Assembly (NCBI GenBank): GCA_017545095.1
Contig: JAFYCU010000099.1
Span: forward strand, 1 to 30,250
Direction: 5' to 3'
Length of the DNA stretch: 30,250 bases
Source: Muribaculaceae bacterium
GTDB taxonomy: Bacteria > Bacteroidota > Bacteroidia > Bacteroidales > Muribaculaceae
Shown here piece by piece: positions 20,225 through 28,118 of the stretch; the stretch's first letter is position 1; each line of letters begins with the position of its first letter. A model generated the notes under the pieces. The model saw nothing but the letters and a program-made list of their open reading frames with translations, was not told the origin of the DNA and did not search any database. The position numbers and the translations under genes are program-made.

Positions 20225-21427
20225 ATGAAAAAGCGTAACAAAATCATCATCGCCCTTGTGGCCGTCGCGGCCATTGCCGCCGTGCTTTATACATGCACGC
20301 ACAAAAAGACCGAGGCAAAAATCAGTTTCGAGACCGTGAAAGTGGCCCCGGCCGACATCACCAACAGCGTCACGGCAACCGGCACCGTTGAGGCCGTGAC
20401 CACCGTTGATGTGGGCACACAGGTGTCGGGCATCATCAAGAGGCTCTATGTCGACTACAACAGCGTGGTCAAGAAAGGACAGGTGATTGCCGAACTCGAC
20501 CGTACCAACCTTGAGAGCGAGTTGGCTTCGCAGCAGGCCAACCTGCGTTCGGCACAGTCTGAACTGGAATACCAGCAGAAAAACTATGCCCGCTATGCCG
20601 AACTCAACGAGAAGCAGTTGGTGAGCCGCAGCGAGTATGACGTGGCCCTACAGAGCCTGCGCAAGGCTCAGGAACAGGTCAAGGTAGCTCAACAGGGCGT
20701 GACCAAGGCTCGCACCAACCTGGGATATGCCACCATCTATTCGCCCATCGACGGCATCGTCATCAACAAAGAGGTGGAAGAGGGCCAAACAGTGGCCAGC
20801 TCTTTCAGCACACCTACGATGTTCACCATTGCCAAGGACCTGACCGATATGCAGGTGGTGGCCAATGTGGACGAGGCCGACATAGGCAACGTGCGCGAGG
20901 GACAGCGTGTAACCTTCACCGTCGATGCCTTCCCCGACGATGTGTTCACCGGCTCCATCAAACAGGTGCGACAGAAAGCCACCACGACCAACAACGTGGT
21001 GACCTACGAAGTGGTGATCAGCGCCCCTAATGGCGACCTCAAGCTCAAACCCGGCCTCACGGCCAGCGTGACCATCTTCACCCTTGAGCGCAACGGCGTG
21101 GTGAGCGTACCCAGCAAGGCCTTGCGCTTCACACCCGAGCCCGAGTTGCTGGGCAAGCAATACCAAATCAACGACGTGGCCGGTGCTCCCAAGGTGTGGA
21201 CACTGCAAGGCAACGTGCTCACCGCCGTCAAGGTCACTACCGGCGTGAGCGACGGCACACACACCGAAATCACTAGCGGACTCGGTGAGGGCGACGTGGT
21301 GGTGACCGACATCATCAGCGGCCCCAACGGCAACGCCGAGCAGGCCGGGGCTGGCGGTGGCTCGCCTTTCATGCCCGGGCCAAGAGCTAAAGACAAAAAA
21401 GGTAGCGACAACGCCAAGAAACCATGA
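20225..21427 (+). CDS. macA: MacA/HlyD-type periplasmic adaptor subunit
   Basis: A 400-residue protein. One N-terminal membrane helix (about 7-24) anchors it. The periplasmic part has the membrane-fusion-protein order: a beta-barrel/lipoyl half (V-D-V-G-T-Q-V-S-G-I-I-K-R-L-Y-V-D-Y, about 61-78), an alpha-helical hairpin (about 95-165, L-A-S-Q-Q-A-N-L-R-S-A-Q-S-E-L), the second lipoyl half (Y-S-P-I-D-G-I-V), the beta-barrel and the membrane-proximal domain. It bridges the MacB-type permease and the TolC-type channel. A Gly/Pro and Lys-rich C-terminal tail ends at the stop, which overlaps the next start (ATGA at 21424). The start M-K-K-R-N-K follows a C/T-rich spacer without a strong Shine-Dalgarno. 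Confidence 0.92.
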   Translation: MKKRNKIIIALVAVAAIAAVLYTCTHKKTEAKISFETVKVAPADITNSVTATGTVEAVTTVDVGTQVSGIIKRLYVDYNSVVKKGQVIAELDRTNLESELASQQANLRSAQSELEYQQKNYARYAELNEKQLVSRSEYDVALQSLRKAQEQVKVAQQGVTKARTNLGYATIYSPIDGIVINKEVEEGQTVASSFSTPTMFTIAKDLTDMQVVANVDEADIGNVREGQRVTFTVDAFPDDVFTGSIKQVRQKATTTNNVVTYEVVISAPNGDLKLKPGLTASVTIFTLERNGVVSVPSKALRFTPEPELLGKQYQINDVAGAPKVWTLQGNVLTAVKVTTGVSDGTHTEITSGLGEGDVVVTDIISGPNGNAEQAGAGGGSPFMPGPRAKDKKGSDNAKKP

Positions 21428-22182
21428 CAACGACCATGAGCAATCGACCCATTATTGAGCTACACGACATCCGACGCGAATTTGTCGTGGGCGATGAGGT
21501 GGTGAAAGCACTGCGAGGCGTGTCGTTCACCATCACCGAGGGGGAGTTTGTCACCATCATGGGCACCTCGGGATCGGGCAAGAGCACGCTGCTGAACATC
21601 CTGGGCTGCTTAGACACGCCCACAAGCGGCGAATTCCTGCTCGATGGCACGCCGGTGCGCACCATGAGCAAGAACCAACGCGCCTTGCTCCGTAACCGCA
21701 AAATTGGCTTCGTGTTCCAAAACTACAATCTGCTGCCCAAGACCACGGCTGTGGAGAACGTGGAACTGCCACTGATGTACAATTCCACCATCGGCGCCGC
21801 CGAGCGGCATCAGCGAGCCGTCACAGCCCTGCAACGGGTGGGACTGGGCGACCGGCTGAACCACAAGTCAAACCAAATGTCGGGCGGACAGATGCAGCGC
21901 GTGGCCATCGCACGTGCTTTGGCAGGTGACCCGGCAGTGATTCTCGCCGATGAGGCAACTGGAAACCTCGACACACGCACATCGTTTGAAATCCTAGTGC
22001 TCTTCCAGGAACTACACCGCGAGGGACGCACCATCATCTTCGTGACCCACAACCCCGAAATCGCCCAATACTCCAGCCGAACCATCATCCTGCGCGATGG
22101 AAAAATCCGAGAAGATGTGTGCAACCACAACATACTCGATGCAGCCGAGAAATTAGCACAACTACCAGTGAATGACGATTAG
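21424..22182 (+). CDS. MacB/LolD-type ABC transporter ATP-binding protein
   Basis: A 252-residue protein. It contains Walker A G-T-S-G-S-G-K-S-T (about 49-57), Q-loop V-F-Q-N-Y-N, signature M-S-G-G-Q-M-Q-R-V-A-I-A-R-A, Walker B V-I-L-A-D-E-A-T-G-N-L-D and H-loop V-T-H-N. All are intact, so it should hydrolyse ATP to power the MacB-type permease encoded next. In E. coli MacB the ATPase and permease are fused; here they are separate proteins, a common arrangement in Bacteroidetes. The start at 21424 overlaps the adaptor stop; a second in-frame ATG at 21436 (M-S-N-R-P-I-I-E-L) is equally plausible. Confidence 0.94.
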   Translation: MTTTMSNRPIIELHDIRREFVVGDEVVKALRGVSFTITEGEFVTIMGTSGSGKSTLLNILGCLDTPTSGEFLLDGTPVRTMSKNQRALLRNRKIGFVFQNYNLLPKTTAVENVELPLMYNSTIGAAERHQRAVTALQRVGLGDRLNHKSNQMSGGQMQRVAIARALAGDPAVILADEATGNLDTRTSFEILVLFQELHREGRTIIFVTHNPEIAQYSSRTIILRDGKIREDVCNHNILDAAEKLAQLPVNDD

Positions 22183-22191
22183 CTATCCACT

Positions 22192-23415
22192 ATGAACATT
22201 ACCAACCTCTTCAAGATTGCTTTCAAGGCCATCAACAACAATAAGATGCGCAGCTTCCTCACCATGCTCGGCATCATCATCGGCGTGGCCTCGGTAATCA
22301 CCATGCTCGCCATCGGACAAGGGTCGAAACAGAGCATCAAGCAAAACATCGCCGAGATGGGGTCGAACATGATCATGATCAATCCCGGTGCCGACCGCGG
22401 CCCCGGCGGCGCACGCATGAGTGCCGACGAGATGCAGACACTCACCATCACCGACTACCAGAGCATATGCGAACAAGCCAAGTACCTCACTGCGGTGAGC
22501 CCCAGCGTGAGCAGCGGCGGGCAACTCATCTACGGCAACAACAACTACCAGTCGAGTGTGAGCGGGGTGAGCGAGGGCTACCTCACCATCCGTCAGCTCA
22601 AGGTGGAAAGCGGCGAGATGTTCAGCGAGGCCGACATCAAGTCCAGCGCCAAGGTGTGCGTGATTGGAAAAACCATCGTCGACAACCTCTTTCCCAGCGG
22701 AGCCGACCCCATTGGGCAGGTGATCCGCTTCAACAAAATGCCCGTGCGCGTAGTGGGCGTACTCAAGAGCAAGGGCTACAACAGCATGGGCATGGACCAG
22801 GACGACATCGTGCTCATGCCCTACACCACCGTGATGAAACGCATCCTGGCACAGACACACCTACAGGGCATCTACGCCAGCGCCATCACCGAGGAGATGA
22901 CGCAGCTCGCCATCGACGATGTGACACTGATTCTGCGCAACAACCACAAGCTGCGCGAGGGCGAGGAGGACGACTTCAGCATACGAAGCCAGGAGGAAAT
23001 CAGCTCGATGATGACCAGCACCATGAGCATGCTCACACTGCTGCTGGCTTGCGTGGCAGGCATCTCGCTCGTGGTGGGCGGCATTGGCATCATGAACATC
23101 ATGTATGTGTCGGTCACCGAGCGCACACGCGAAATAGGACTGCGCATGAGCGTGGGCGCACGAGGCATCGACATCCTGAGCCAGTTCCTCATCGAGGCCA
23201 TCATGATCAGCATCACCGGCGGACTGATTGGCGTGCTCCTCGGCGTGGGGCTCTCAACGGCGGTGAAAGTGCTTGCGCAGTGGCCCATAGCGGTCGAGGC
23301 CTGGACAGTGCTGCTGGCTTTCGTCGTGTGCACCATCACCGGCGTGTTCTTTGGATGGTATCCCGCCAAAAAAGCCGCCAACCTCGACCCCATCGAAGCC
23401 ATACGCTATGAATAA
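22192..23415 (+). CDS. MacB/FtsX-type ABC transporter permease
   Basis: A 407-residue protein. It has the MacB plan: an N-terminal helix (about 21-42, with the family's L-T-M-L-G-I-I-I-G-V-A-S-V), a large periplasmic core domain (about 50-275), then three C-terminal helices (about 282-306, 330-358, 368-390), starting at L-L-L-A-C-V-A-G-I-S-L-V-V-G-G-I-G-I-M-N with the conserved R-T-R-E-I-G-L-R-M-S-V-G-A coupling segment that contacts the ATPase. It likely acts by mechanotransmission, pushing substrates from the periplasm through the TolC-type channel. It starts 9 bases after the ATPase. Substrate (macrolide-like, peptide or lipid) cannot be told. Ends the operon. Confidence 0.94.
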   Translation: MNITNLFKIAFKAINNNKMRSFLTMLGIIIGVASVITMLAIGQGSKQSIKQNIAEMGSNMIMINPGADRGPGGARMSADEMQTLTITDYQSICEQAKYLTAVSPSVSSGGQLIYGNNNYQSSVSGVSEGYLTIRQLKVESGEMFSEADIKSSAKVCVIGKTIVDNLFPSGADPIGQVIRFNKMPVRVVGVLKSKGYNSMGMDQDDIVLMPYTTVMKRILAQTHLQGIYASAITEEMTQLAIDDVTLILRNNHKLREGEEDDFSIRSQEEISSMMTSTMSMLTLLLACVAGISLVVGGIGIMNIMYVSVTERTREIGLRMSVGARGIDILSQFLIEAIMISITGGLIGVLLGVGLSTAVKVLAQWPIAVEAWTVLLAFVVCTITGVFFGWYPAKKAANLDPIEAIRYE

Positions 23416-23465
23416 AGAGAAGGCCTCCCCAAACCCCTCCTGAAGGAGTGACTTACCAGTAGAGA

Positions 23466-23480
23466 CGCACTCCTGGTGCG
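23466..23480. repeat. Hairpin after the efflux operon
   Basis: CGCAC-TCCTG-GTGCG; a second small stem (CTCC-TGAA-GGAG) lies just upstream near 23437. No T-run follows at once, so the terminator role is tentative. A CATCACTCATCACTCGTCAC run (about 23510) is shared with 15503-15520. Confidence 0.45.
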
Positions 23481-23549
23481 GCTGATGACCGAATCAAGAA
23501 CCAAGTTCATCACTCATCACTCGTCACTAAAAAAATTGTGCATTCTGCA

Positions 23550-23579
23550 TTGTGCATTGTGCATTATTGTGTACCTTTG
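23550..23579 (+). promoter_or_regulatory. Promoter of the histidine kinase gene
   Basis: TTG (23550-23552) and TACCTTTG (23572-23579), 19 bases apart, within TGCATTGTGCATTGTGC repeats like those at 10139 and 11654. The start codon is 50 bases downstream. Confidence 0.8.
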
Positions 23580-23629
23580 CGGCGTGATAATAAACCAGTA
23601 AACGTTATAACCAACATTCAACCAATTTC

Positions 23630-24691
23630 ATGAGCAAGTTCTCGAGACAAGAAATCACGCTGCACGTGCTGTGCTGGGGCATTGTGCTGTTTATCCCGCT
23701 GTTCTTCTTCGGCCCGCACGACAGCACCGATGTGATGCTGCGACGCTTTGTGCGCGGACTGGGCGGACCGCTAAGCTACATGTTCCTCTTCTACCTCAAC
23801 TACCTGTGGCTGGTGCCACGGTTCTATTTCACCAACCGCAAGCGAGCCTTTTTCATCATCAACCTCGTGGCTGTTGCAGCTTGTTTGGGCTTCATGTTCG
23901 GATGGTGGGAACTCTCACGCGACTTTTTGGCCGACAAAGTGCCCGCGCAACCCACCGACAAGCAACGACATGGGCCTCGACCACCCATGCTGTTCTACAA
24001 CGGCATCGCCTTGATGCTGGTGGTGGGACTCAGTCTGGCCATCAGCATGAGCCGCCGCTGGCAACACGTCGAGAATGAGCGTAAAGCTGCCGAGCAAAAC
24101 CGCGTACAGGCCGAACTCACCAACCTGCGCAACCAACTCAACCCGCATTTCCTGCTCAACACGCTCAACAACATCTACGCGCTCATCGCCTTCGACACCG
24201 ACAAGGCACAGACCGCCATCGAGGAGCTGAGCCGGCTCCTGCGGCACGCACTCTACGACAACCAGCAGCCTCACGTGCCGCTATACAAAGAGGTGGAGTT
24301 TATGCACAACTACATCGAACTGATGAAAATACGCGTCACCAATGGTGTGACCATCACCACCGACATCGACGTGGCACCCGACGATGCCACCCCGGTGGCC
24401 CCGCTGCTGTTTATCTCGCTGCTCGAAAATGCGTTCAAGCACGGCATCTCCACCGCTGGCAAGGGAATGATCCACGTGGCCATACACCAGCACGACGGAC
24501 AGGTGACCTGCGACATCGTGAACAGCAACCACCCCAAACGCGACAACGACAAGAGCGGCAGCGGCATAGGCCTGGAGCAGGTGGGAAAGCGCTTGGAGCT
24601 GATGTACCCCGGCCACTACACCTGGCAAAAAGGGGTCAACCCCGACGACAACACCTACCGCTCAACCATTGTGCTGAATACGAGAAGCTAG
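23630..24691 (+). CDS. LytS/YehU-type sensor histidine kinase
   Basis: A 353-residue protein. Four N-terminal membrane helices (about 10-28, 42-66, 70-92, 118-140) form a sensor with no large outside domain. Next is a linker helix, then a His_kinase domain with the phospho-acceptor L-N-P-H-F-L-L-N-T-L-N-N (about 169-180), and an ATPase domain with N-box L-L-E-N-A-F-K-H-G and G-box G-S-G-I-G-L-E-Q-V-G-K-R-L. It should autophosphorylate and pass phosphate to the LytTR regulator encoded downstream. It has its own promoter but sits right after the efflux operon, so it may control it. Confidence 0.92.
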   Translation: MSKFSRQEITLHVLCWGIVLFIPLFFFGPHDSTDVMLRRFVRGLGGPLSYMFLFYLNYLWLVPRFYFTNRKRAFFIINLVAVAACLGFMFGWWELSRDFLADKVPAQPTDKQRHGPRPPMLFYNGIALMLVVGLSLAISMSRRWQHVENERKAAEQNRVQAELTNLRNQLNPHFLLNTLNNIYALIAFDTDKAQTAIEELSRLLRHALYDNQQPHVPLYKEVEFMHNYIELMKIRVTNGVTITTDIDVAPDDATPVAPLLFISLLENAFKHGISTAGKGMIHVAIHQHDGQVTCDIVNSNHPKRDNDKSGSGIGLEQVGKRLELMYPGHYTWQKGVNPDDNTYRSTIVLNTRS

Positions 24692-24770
24692 AACCGAGAA
24701 CCAAGAACCGAGAACCAAGCCCTTTTAGTGTATGCCGCGATTCCATCGCGGCCACCACCCACCACCCTCT
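24690..24770. repeat. Tandem repeat and REP-like hairpin between kinase and regulator genes
   Basis: A 14-base unit, GAACCGAGAACCAA, occurs twice (about 24691-24718). A perfect 7-bp hairpin with loop TTCCA lies at 24734-24752 (GCCGCGA...TCGCGGC), similar to 604-622. A CACCCTCTAC-type tract precedes the next start codon, as it does before 20225. Confidence 0.75.
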
Positions 24771-24781
24771 ACCTACCAGTT

Positions 24782-25513
24782 ATGACTACCATCAAATGCG
24801 CCATTGTCGACGATGAGCCCCTGGCCGTGGAACTGCTGGCCAGCTATGTGGCCAAAATCCCGTTCATGCAGCTCATGGGCAAGTATTCCAACGCCACCGA
24901 TGCCCTGCAGGGCTTGACCAACGACCCCGTCGACCTGCTGTTCCTCGACATACAAATGCCCGAGCTCAACGGACTCGAGCTCTCACGCCTGCTGCCCGAG
25001 AGCACACGCATCGTGTTCACCACAGCTTTTGAGCAGTATGCCCTCGACGGCTACCGCAGCAATGCCCTCGACTACCTGCTCAAGCCCATCACCTACGGCA
25101 CTTTCCTCGAGGCCTGCAACAAAGCCCTGCAGTGGTTCTCGCTCGTGGAGCAGGCCGAGGCCAAACCCACACCGGCTGCCGACGACGAGGTCAAGTCAAT
25201 CTTCGTCAAAAGCGAGTATAAGCTCCTGCAAATCACCCTCGACAGCATCCGCTATGTGGAGGGGCTGAAAGACTATGTGAAAATCTATACCATCGACAGC
25301 CCCCGGCCCATCCTGTCGCTCATGAACATGAAGGCGATGGAGCAGCTGCTGCCACCGTCGCGCTTCATCCGCGTGCACCGCTCGTTCATCGTGTCGAAAT
25401 CCAAAATCCGCGAAATCGACCGCAACCGCATCGTCTTCGGCGACGTCTATATCCCCATCGGCGACAGCTACAAAGCCGCCTTCCAGGAGTTCATTGCCGG
25501 ACAAGGACGATAG
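24782..25513 (+). CDS. LytTR-family response regulator
   Basis: A 243-residue protein. The receiver domain (about 1-118) has acidic pocket D-D-E-P (11-14), phospho-acceptor D in F-L-D-I-Q-M-P (about 57), the switch T-T-A-F (Thr) and K in L-K-P-I. The LytTR DNA-binding domain (about 140-238) has the family's F-V-K-S-E-Y-K, Y-V-E-G-L-K-D-Y-V-K-I, F-I-R-V-H-R-S-F-I-V and I-P-I-G-D-S-Y. An upstream ATG at 24728 would place the repeat hairpin in the protein, so I start at 24782. Its partner is the kinase encoded just before. LytTR proteins bind direct repeats; no clear target was found in the window. Confidence 0.93.
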   Translation: MTTIKCAIVDDEPLAVELLASYVAKIPFMQLMGKYSNATDALQGLTNDPVDLLFLDIQMPELNGLELSRLLPESTRIVFTTAFEQYALDGYRSNALDYLLKPITYGTFLEACNKALQWFSLVEQAEAKPTPAADDEVKSIFVKSEYKLLQITLDSIRYVEGLKDYVKIYTIDSPRPILSLMNMKAMEQLLPPSRFIRVHRSFIVSKSKIREIDRNRIVFGDVYIPIGDSYKAAFQEFIAGQGR

Positions 25514-25534
25514 GTGGACATGACAACGACTCTG

Positions 25535-27721
25535 CTAAACTGAGATGGGACGGCGCAGAATGGTGTTTATCACAATGTTCAGGTCATCCACATCCACAAG
25601 GCCATCGCCATTGGCATCGGCTTTGCCGGCATAGGACGATGCCGTTTTTTTCCTGATGATGATGTTCAGAATGGCATTCGCGTCGTCCACATCCACCACA
25701 CCATCGGCGTTCACATCGCCACGCAACTCCTTATCAAAGTACACATAGGTCACGTAGGTGTTGGCAGATTTGTAACTGACGTCATCAGCATCGCTGTATT
25801 TCAGCCATGCCGACATCGGCTCTTGCCCTGGCCGGTAGTTCTCAGGGTCCACCGTGACGTACATGGTGTAGAACTGGCATGGATTGGCAGTGATCCCAAC
25901 CTTGTTGGGATTCATGCCCAGCACAGTGTAATTAGGCCAAAGGGCTGGATTGTCGCAGTTGTCCGAGTAGGCGACAACAGGCGCGCCAAAACGGTCGCAG
26001 GGAATGTCTGCGCCGGCTGCGCCGTAGCAGCCGTCTTCATCGGCACAGGGACGCAACCCTTGCGGGAGTTTGACATTCAGCTGCACGCTGGCGAGATTCC
26101 CGTCTTGTTTCATCAGCACCGTGAATGGCAGCTCAATCACGCGGCCCGCATCGGCCATACTCACGTAGAGCGCGGGAGCCCTGAGCACGGGCAACCGATG
26201 CACCGTCACCGCACACGACGACTTCACATGGCCGTAATCCGACGCTACGGCATAGATGGTGGCCGTTTGTGTATTGCCTCCCATCGGCCAAACGCCGGGC
26301 GTGGCCGTCACCAGGCCATCGGCACTCACCGTGGCCACCGCGTCATCGCTGGAGTACCATATCAGCGTTTTCTTCTTGGCATCCTCGGGCAGCACGGTGG
26401 CCGTGATTTGCACGCTCTCGCCCTGACCAAGCTCCGCACTCGACGGATCGAGGGTAATCGTCTTCACAAACACAGAATGCACCCACACATTGCATTCTGG
26501 CTTGCACAATCCTGTGCTAAGGTAATGGGAATACACTGAGTATTTGAAATTGCTGAAAATCGCCTTCGCCTGACTGTTGCCTGGAGCTTCGGCCGCCGCT
26601 TTCAGCGTCAGGTCGATCACTCGCATTTTTGTGCCACCTATAGTACCTCTTTTGTCGATGCAGTAAACCAGCAGACGGTAGTTGCCATTGTCGAGCCTGC
26701 GCGTTTCCAAACGATACAATTCACTCAAGTTTTGTGACCAGTCATACAACGCTGCATGCTCAATCGTCACACCTTCGGGCAGCTGTAAATCAACTTGGAA
26801 CGCCCACATTGACGCACAATTCATCCACACCTGCACATCTTTGGTCTTTCCCAGCTCAATCTCGAAATCTCGGATAAACACATTCACCGTGTCCTCTTGA
26901 GCAGCTTCCAACGGTGGGGTTGGCGGTGTCAACCGCCCAACAGCCGCCGTGGCACTGGCATCCTGCGCAACATCATCGGCTTGCGATGCCTGCTTAGGCA
27001 GCACGCCCGAAAAAGCCTGCCCAATCATGATGTTAAGGTCGTTGACCGTCACTTCGTCGTCTTTGTCAAAGTCGCCCTTGCCGCCTGATGAAGTTCCACC
27101 CTGCCAAATCGCACCAATCACCACATCCACGTCGTCGGTATCCACCCGCCCGTCGCCCGTGAGGTCAAAGGTTTCCTCAACAGTCGAGAACTCCACGGTG
27201 GTGAGCACAACCGGCTCCTCGGCACTCCCAATGATGCATTCATCTTGACTGCTGGTTGTGTAGGCAAGTATATCTCGAGAACCATGTGAGTAACCCTCAA
27301 CACCCTCCACGGCAAACACAGCAAACAGATAGCGGGAGCCTCCCGAAAAGAAGGAAGAACGCTCACATGATATCGTGTAATGAGGCCACTGAGACGCATC
27401 ACCAAGGTTGGAGAAAGTGGCTTTACCATAATACTTTGAGAAGTATTGGGGATTCTCCGGGTCATTATTGTAGGGGCAAGGACGCAGACCTTCGGGTAAG
27501 GTCAAATGAAGACGCAACCAAGAGAATGTGGTAAATGTCGGCACTGTAATAAATACATTCACAAACACCCTTTCGCCTGGCGTAGTGATACACACAGGAG
27601 GCGAGCTGAGCGATGAGGCTGACGAAGACGCAAAAGCAGGCTGCTGAGCCGAAACACGCAAAGGCAACAGCCCAACAAGCAGCAGAAACGCACACAAGTA
27701 AAGACGATTATAACGTTTCAT
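25535..27721 (-). CDS. Large secreted modular protein with two dockerin modules, cohesin-like domains and a Big2 domain
   Basis: A 728-residue protein. It has a signal peptide (1-25, V-S-A). Module 1 comprises a beta-rich domain (about 43-180, with L-P-E-G-L-R-P-C and W-P-H-Y-T-I) and then dockerin 1 (186-238; D-L-T-G-D-G-R-V-D and D-F-D-K-D-D-E-V-T calcium loops). The middle has a cohesin-like domain (about 278-400) and a Big2-type Ig domain (about 417-508; V-Q-I-T-A-T-V-L-P-E-D-A). The last part is another domain of the module 1 type (about 515-660, with L-P-Q-G-L-R-P-C and W-P-N-Y-T-V) and dockerin 2 (667-724; D-V-N-A-D-G-V-V-D, D-A-N-G-D-G-L-V-D). The first and last modules are clear internal duplicates. 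It has a divergent promoter near 27740-27771. Function unknown; it is probably on the surface or secreted, and partly in an assembly. Confidence 0.85.
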   Translation of the reverse strand: MKRYNRLYLCAFLLLVGLLPLRVSAQQPAFASSSASSLSSPPVCITTPGERVFVNVFITVPTFTTFSWLRLHLTLPEGLRPCPYNNDPENPQYFSKYYGKATFSNLGDASQWPHYTISCERSSFFSGGSRYLFAVFAVEGVEGYSHGSRDILAYTTSSQDECIIGSAEEPVVLTTVEFSTVEETFDLTGDGRVDTDDVDVVIGAIWQGGTSSGGKGDFDKDDEVTVNDLNIMIGQAFSGVLPKQASQADDVAQDASATAAVGRLTPPTPPLEAAQEDTVNVFIRDFEIELGKTKDVQVWMNCASMWAFQVDLQLPEGVTIEHAALYDWSQNLSELYRLETRRLDNGNYRLLVYCIDKRGTIGGTKMRVIDLTLKAAAEAPGNSQAKAIFSNFKYSVYSHYLSTGLCKPECNVWVHSVFVKTITLDPSSAELGQGESVQITATVLPEDAKKKTLIWYSSDDAVATVSADGLVTATPGVWPMGGNTQTATIYAVASDYGHVKSSCAVTVHRLPVLRAPALYVSMADAGRVIELPFTVLMKQDGNLASVQLNVKLPQGLRPCADEDGCYGAAGADIPCDRFGAPVVAYSDNCDNPALWPNYTVLGMNPNKVGITANPCQFYTMYVTVDPENYRPGQEPMSAWLKYSDADDVSYKSANTYVTYVYFDKELRGDVNADGVVDVDDANAILNIIIRKKTASSYAGKADANGDGLVDVDDLNIVINTILRRPISV

Positions 27722-27739
27722 TCGAAAATATTTAGTTCA

Positions 27740-27771
27740 CAAAGTTACAAATCATTTTTATTTCACTCAAA
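27740..27771 (-). promoter_or_regulatory. Promoter of the modular secreted protein gene
   Basis: On the minus strand: TTTG (27768-27771) and TAACTTTG (27740-27747), 20 bases apart, a full match. It lies 19 bases before the start codon. Confidence 0.8.
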
Positions 27772-27802
27772 TATTTCACATTTATTAACCAGAACATGCA
27801 AT

Positions 27803-27925
27803 ATGGTAACCATTCAACGAAACGGAGCCAAGTGGATTATTCAGGTCGGAGACCTGAAGTTGTGCGACGCACTGTGTGGCAACGACACTCACTACAACGG
27901 CACATCTACGACGTGCCTCCGATAG
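27803..27925 (+). CDS. Possible 40-residue ORF or gene remnant
   Basis: An open frame reading M-V-T-I-Q-R-N-G-A-K-W-I-I-Q-V-G-D-L and then K-L-C-D-A-L-C-G-N-D. It has a plausible strand-turn-strand start and polar end, but no promoter, no family match and no strong ribosome binding site. It may be the broken N-terminus of an older gene. The rest of this 397-base gap (27722-28118) holds promoters and inverted repeats listed apart. Confidence 0.2.
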   Translation: MVTIQRNGAKWIIQVGDLKLCDALCGNDTHYNGTSTTCLR

Positions 27926-28004
27926 TAGTCGCCAGTAGCCCCCCACCTTCCTTGCTGCCACCTATCCAACGTTCTCCCGCGCCATGATTTCCAACAGCAA
28001 GCAA

Positions 28005-28058
28005 GCGACTATTTCGCCAGAACGCACCCAGAAACCATCGTTCCGGCGAAATAGTCGC
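28005..28058. repeat. 20-bp inverted repeat upstream of the DUF234 ATPase
   Basis: Arms 28005-28024 and 28039-28058 pair in 19 of 20 positions around a 14-base loop. Part of the arm (TTTCGCCAGAACG and its complement) recurs at the promoter just downstream. Confidence 0.85.
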
Positions 28059-28110
28059 AAATTATTTTGCCAGAACGGTTTTTTTTTATACCTTTGCGGC
28101 GAAATAATTT
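28059..28110 (+). promoter_or_regulatory. Promoter of the DUF234 ATPase with inverted repeat around the -7 box
   Basis: TTTG (28066-28069) and TACCTTTG (28089-28096), 19 bases apart. Arms AAATTATTTTGCC (28059-28071) and GGCGAAATAATTT (28098-28110), with one mismatch, bracket the core promoter, so a dimeric repressor or a hairpin in the DNA could control it. The start codon is at 28119. Confidence 0.75.
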
Positions 28111-28118
28111 CACAACAC

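Noticed and set aside
22467..23411. 314-codon plus frame inside the MacB-type permease
   Set aside because: Arg/His/Gln-rich frame-shifted reading of the permease; no start signal of its own.
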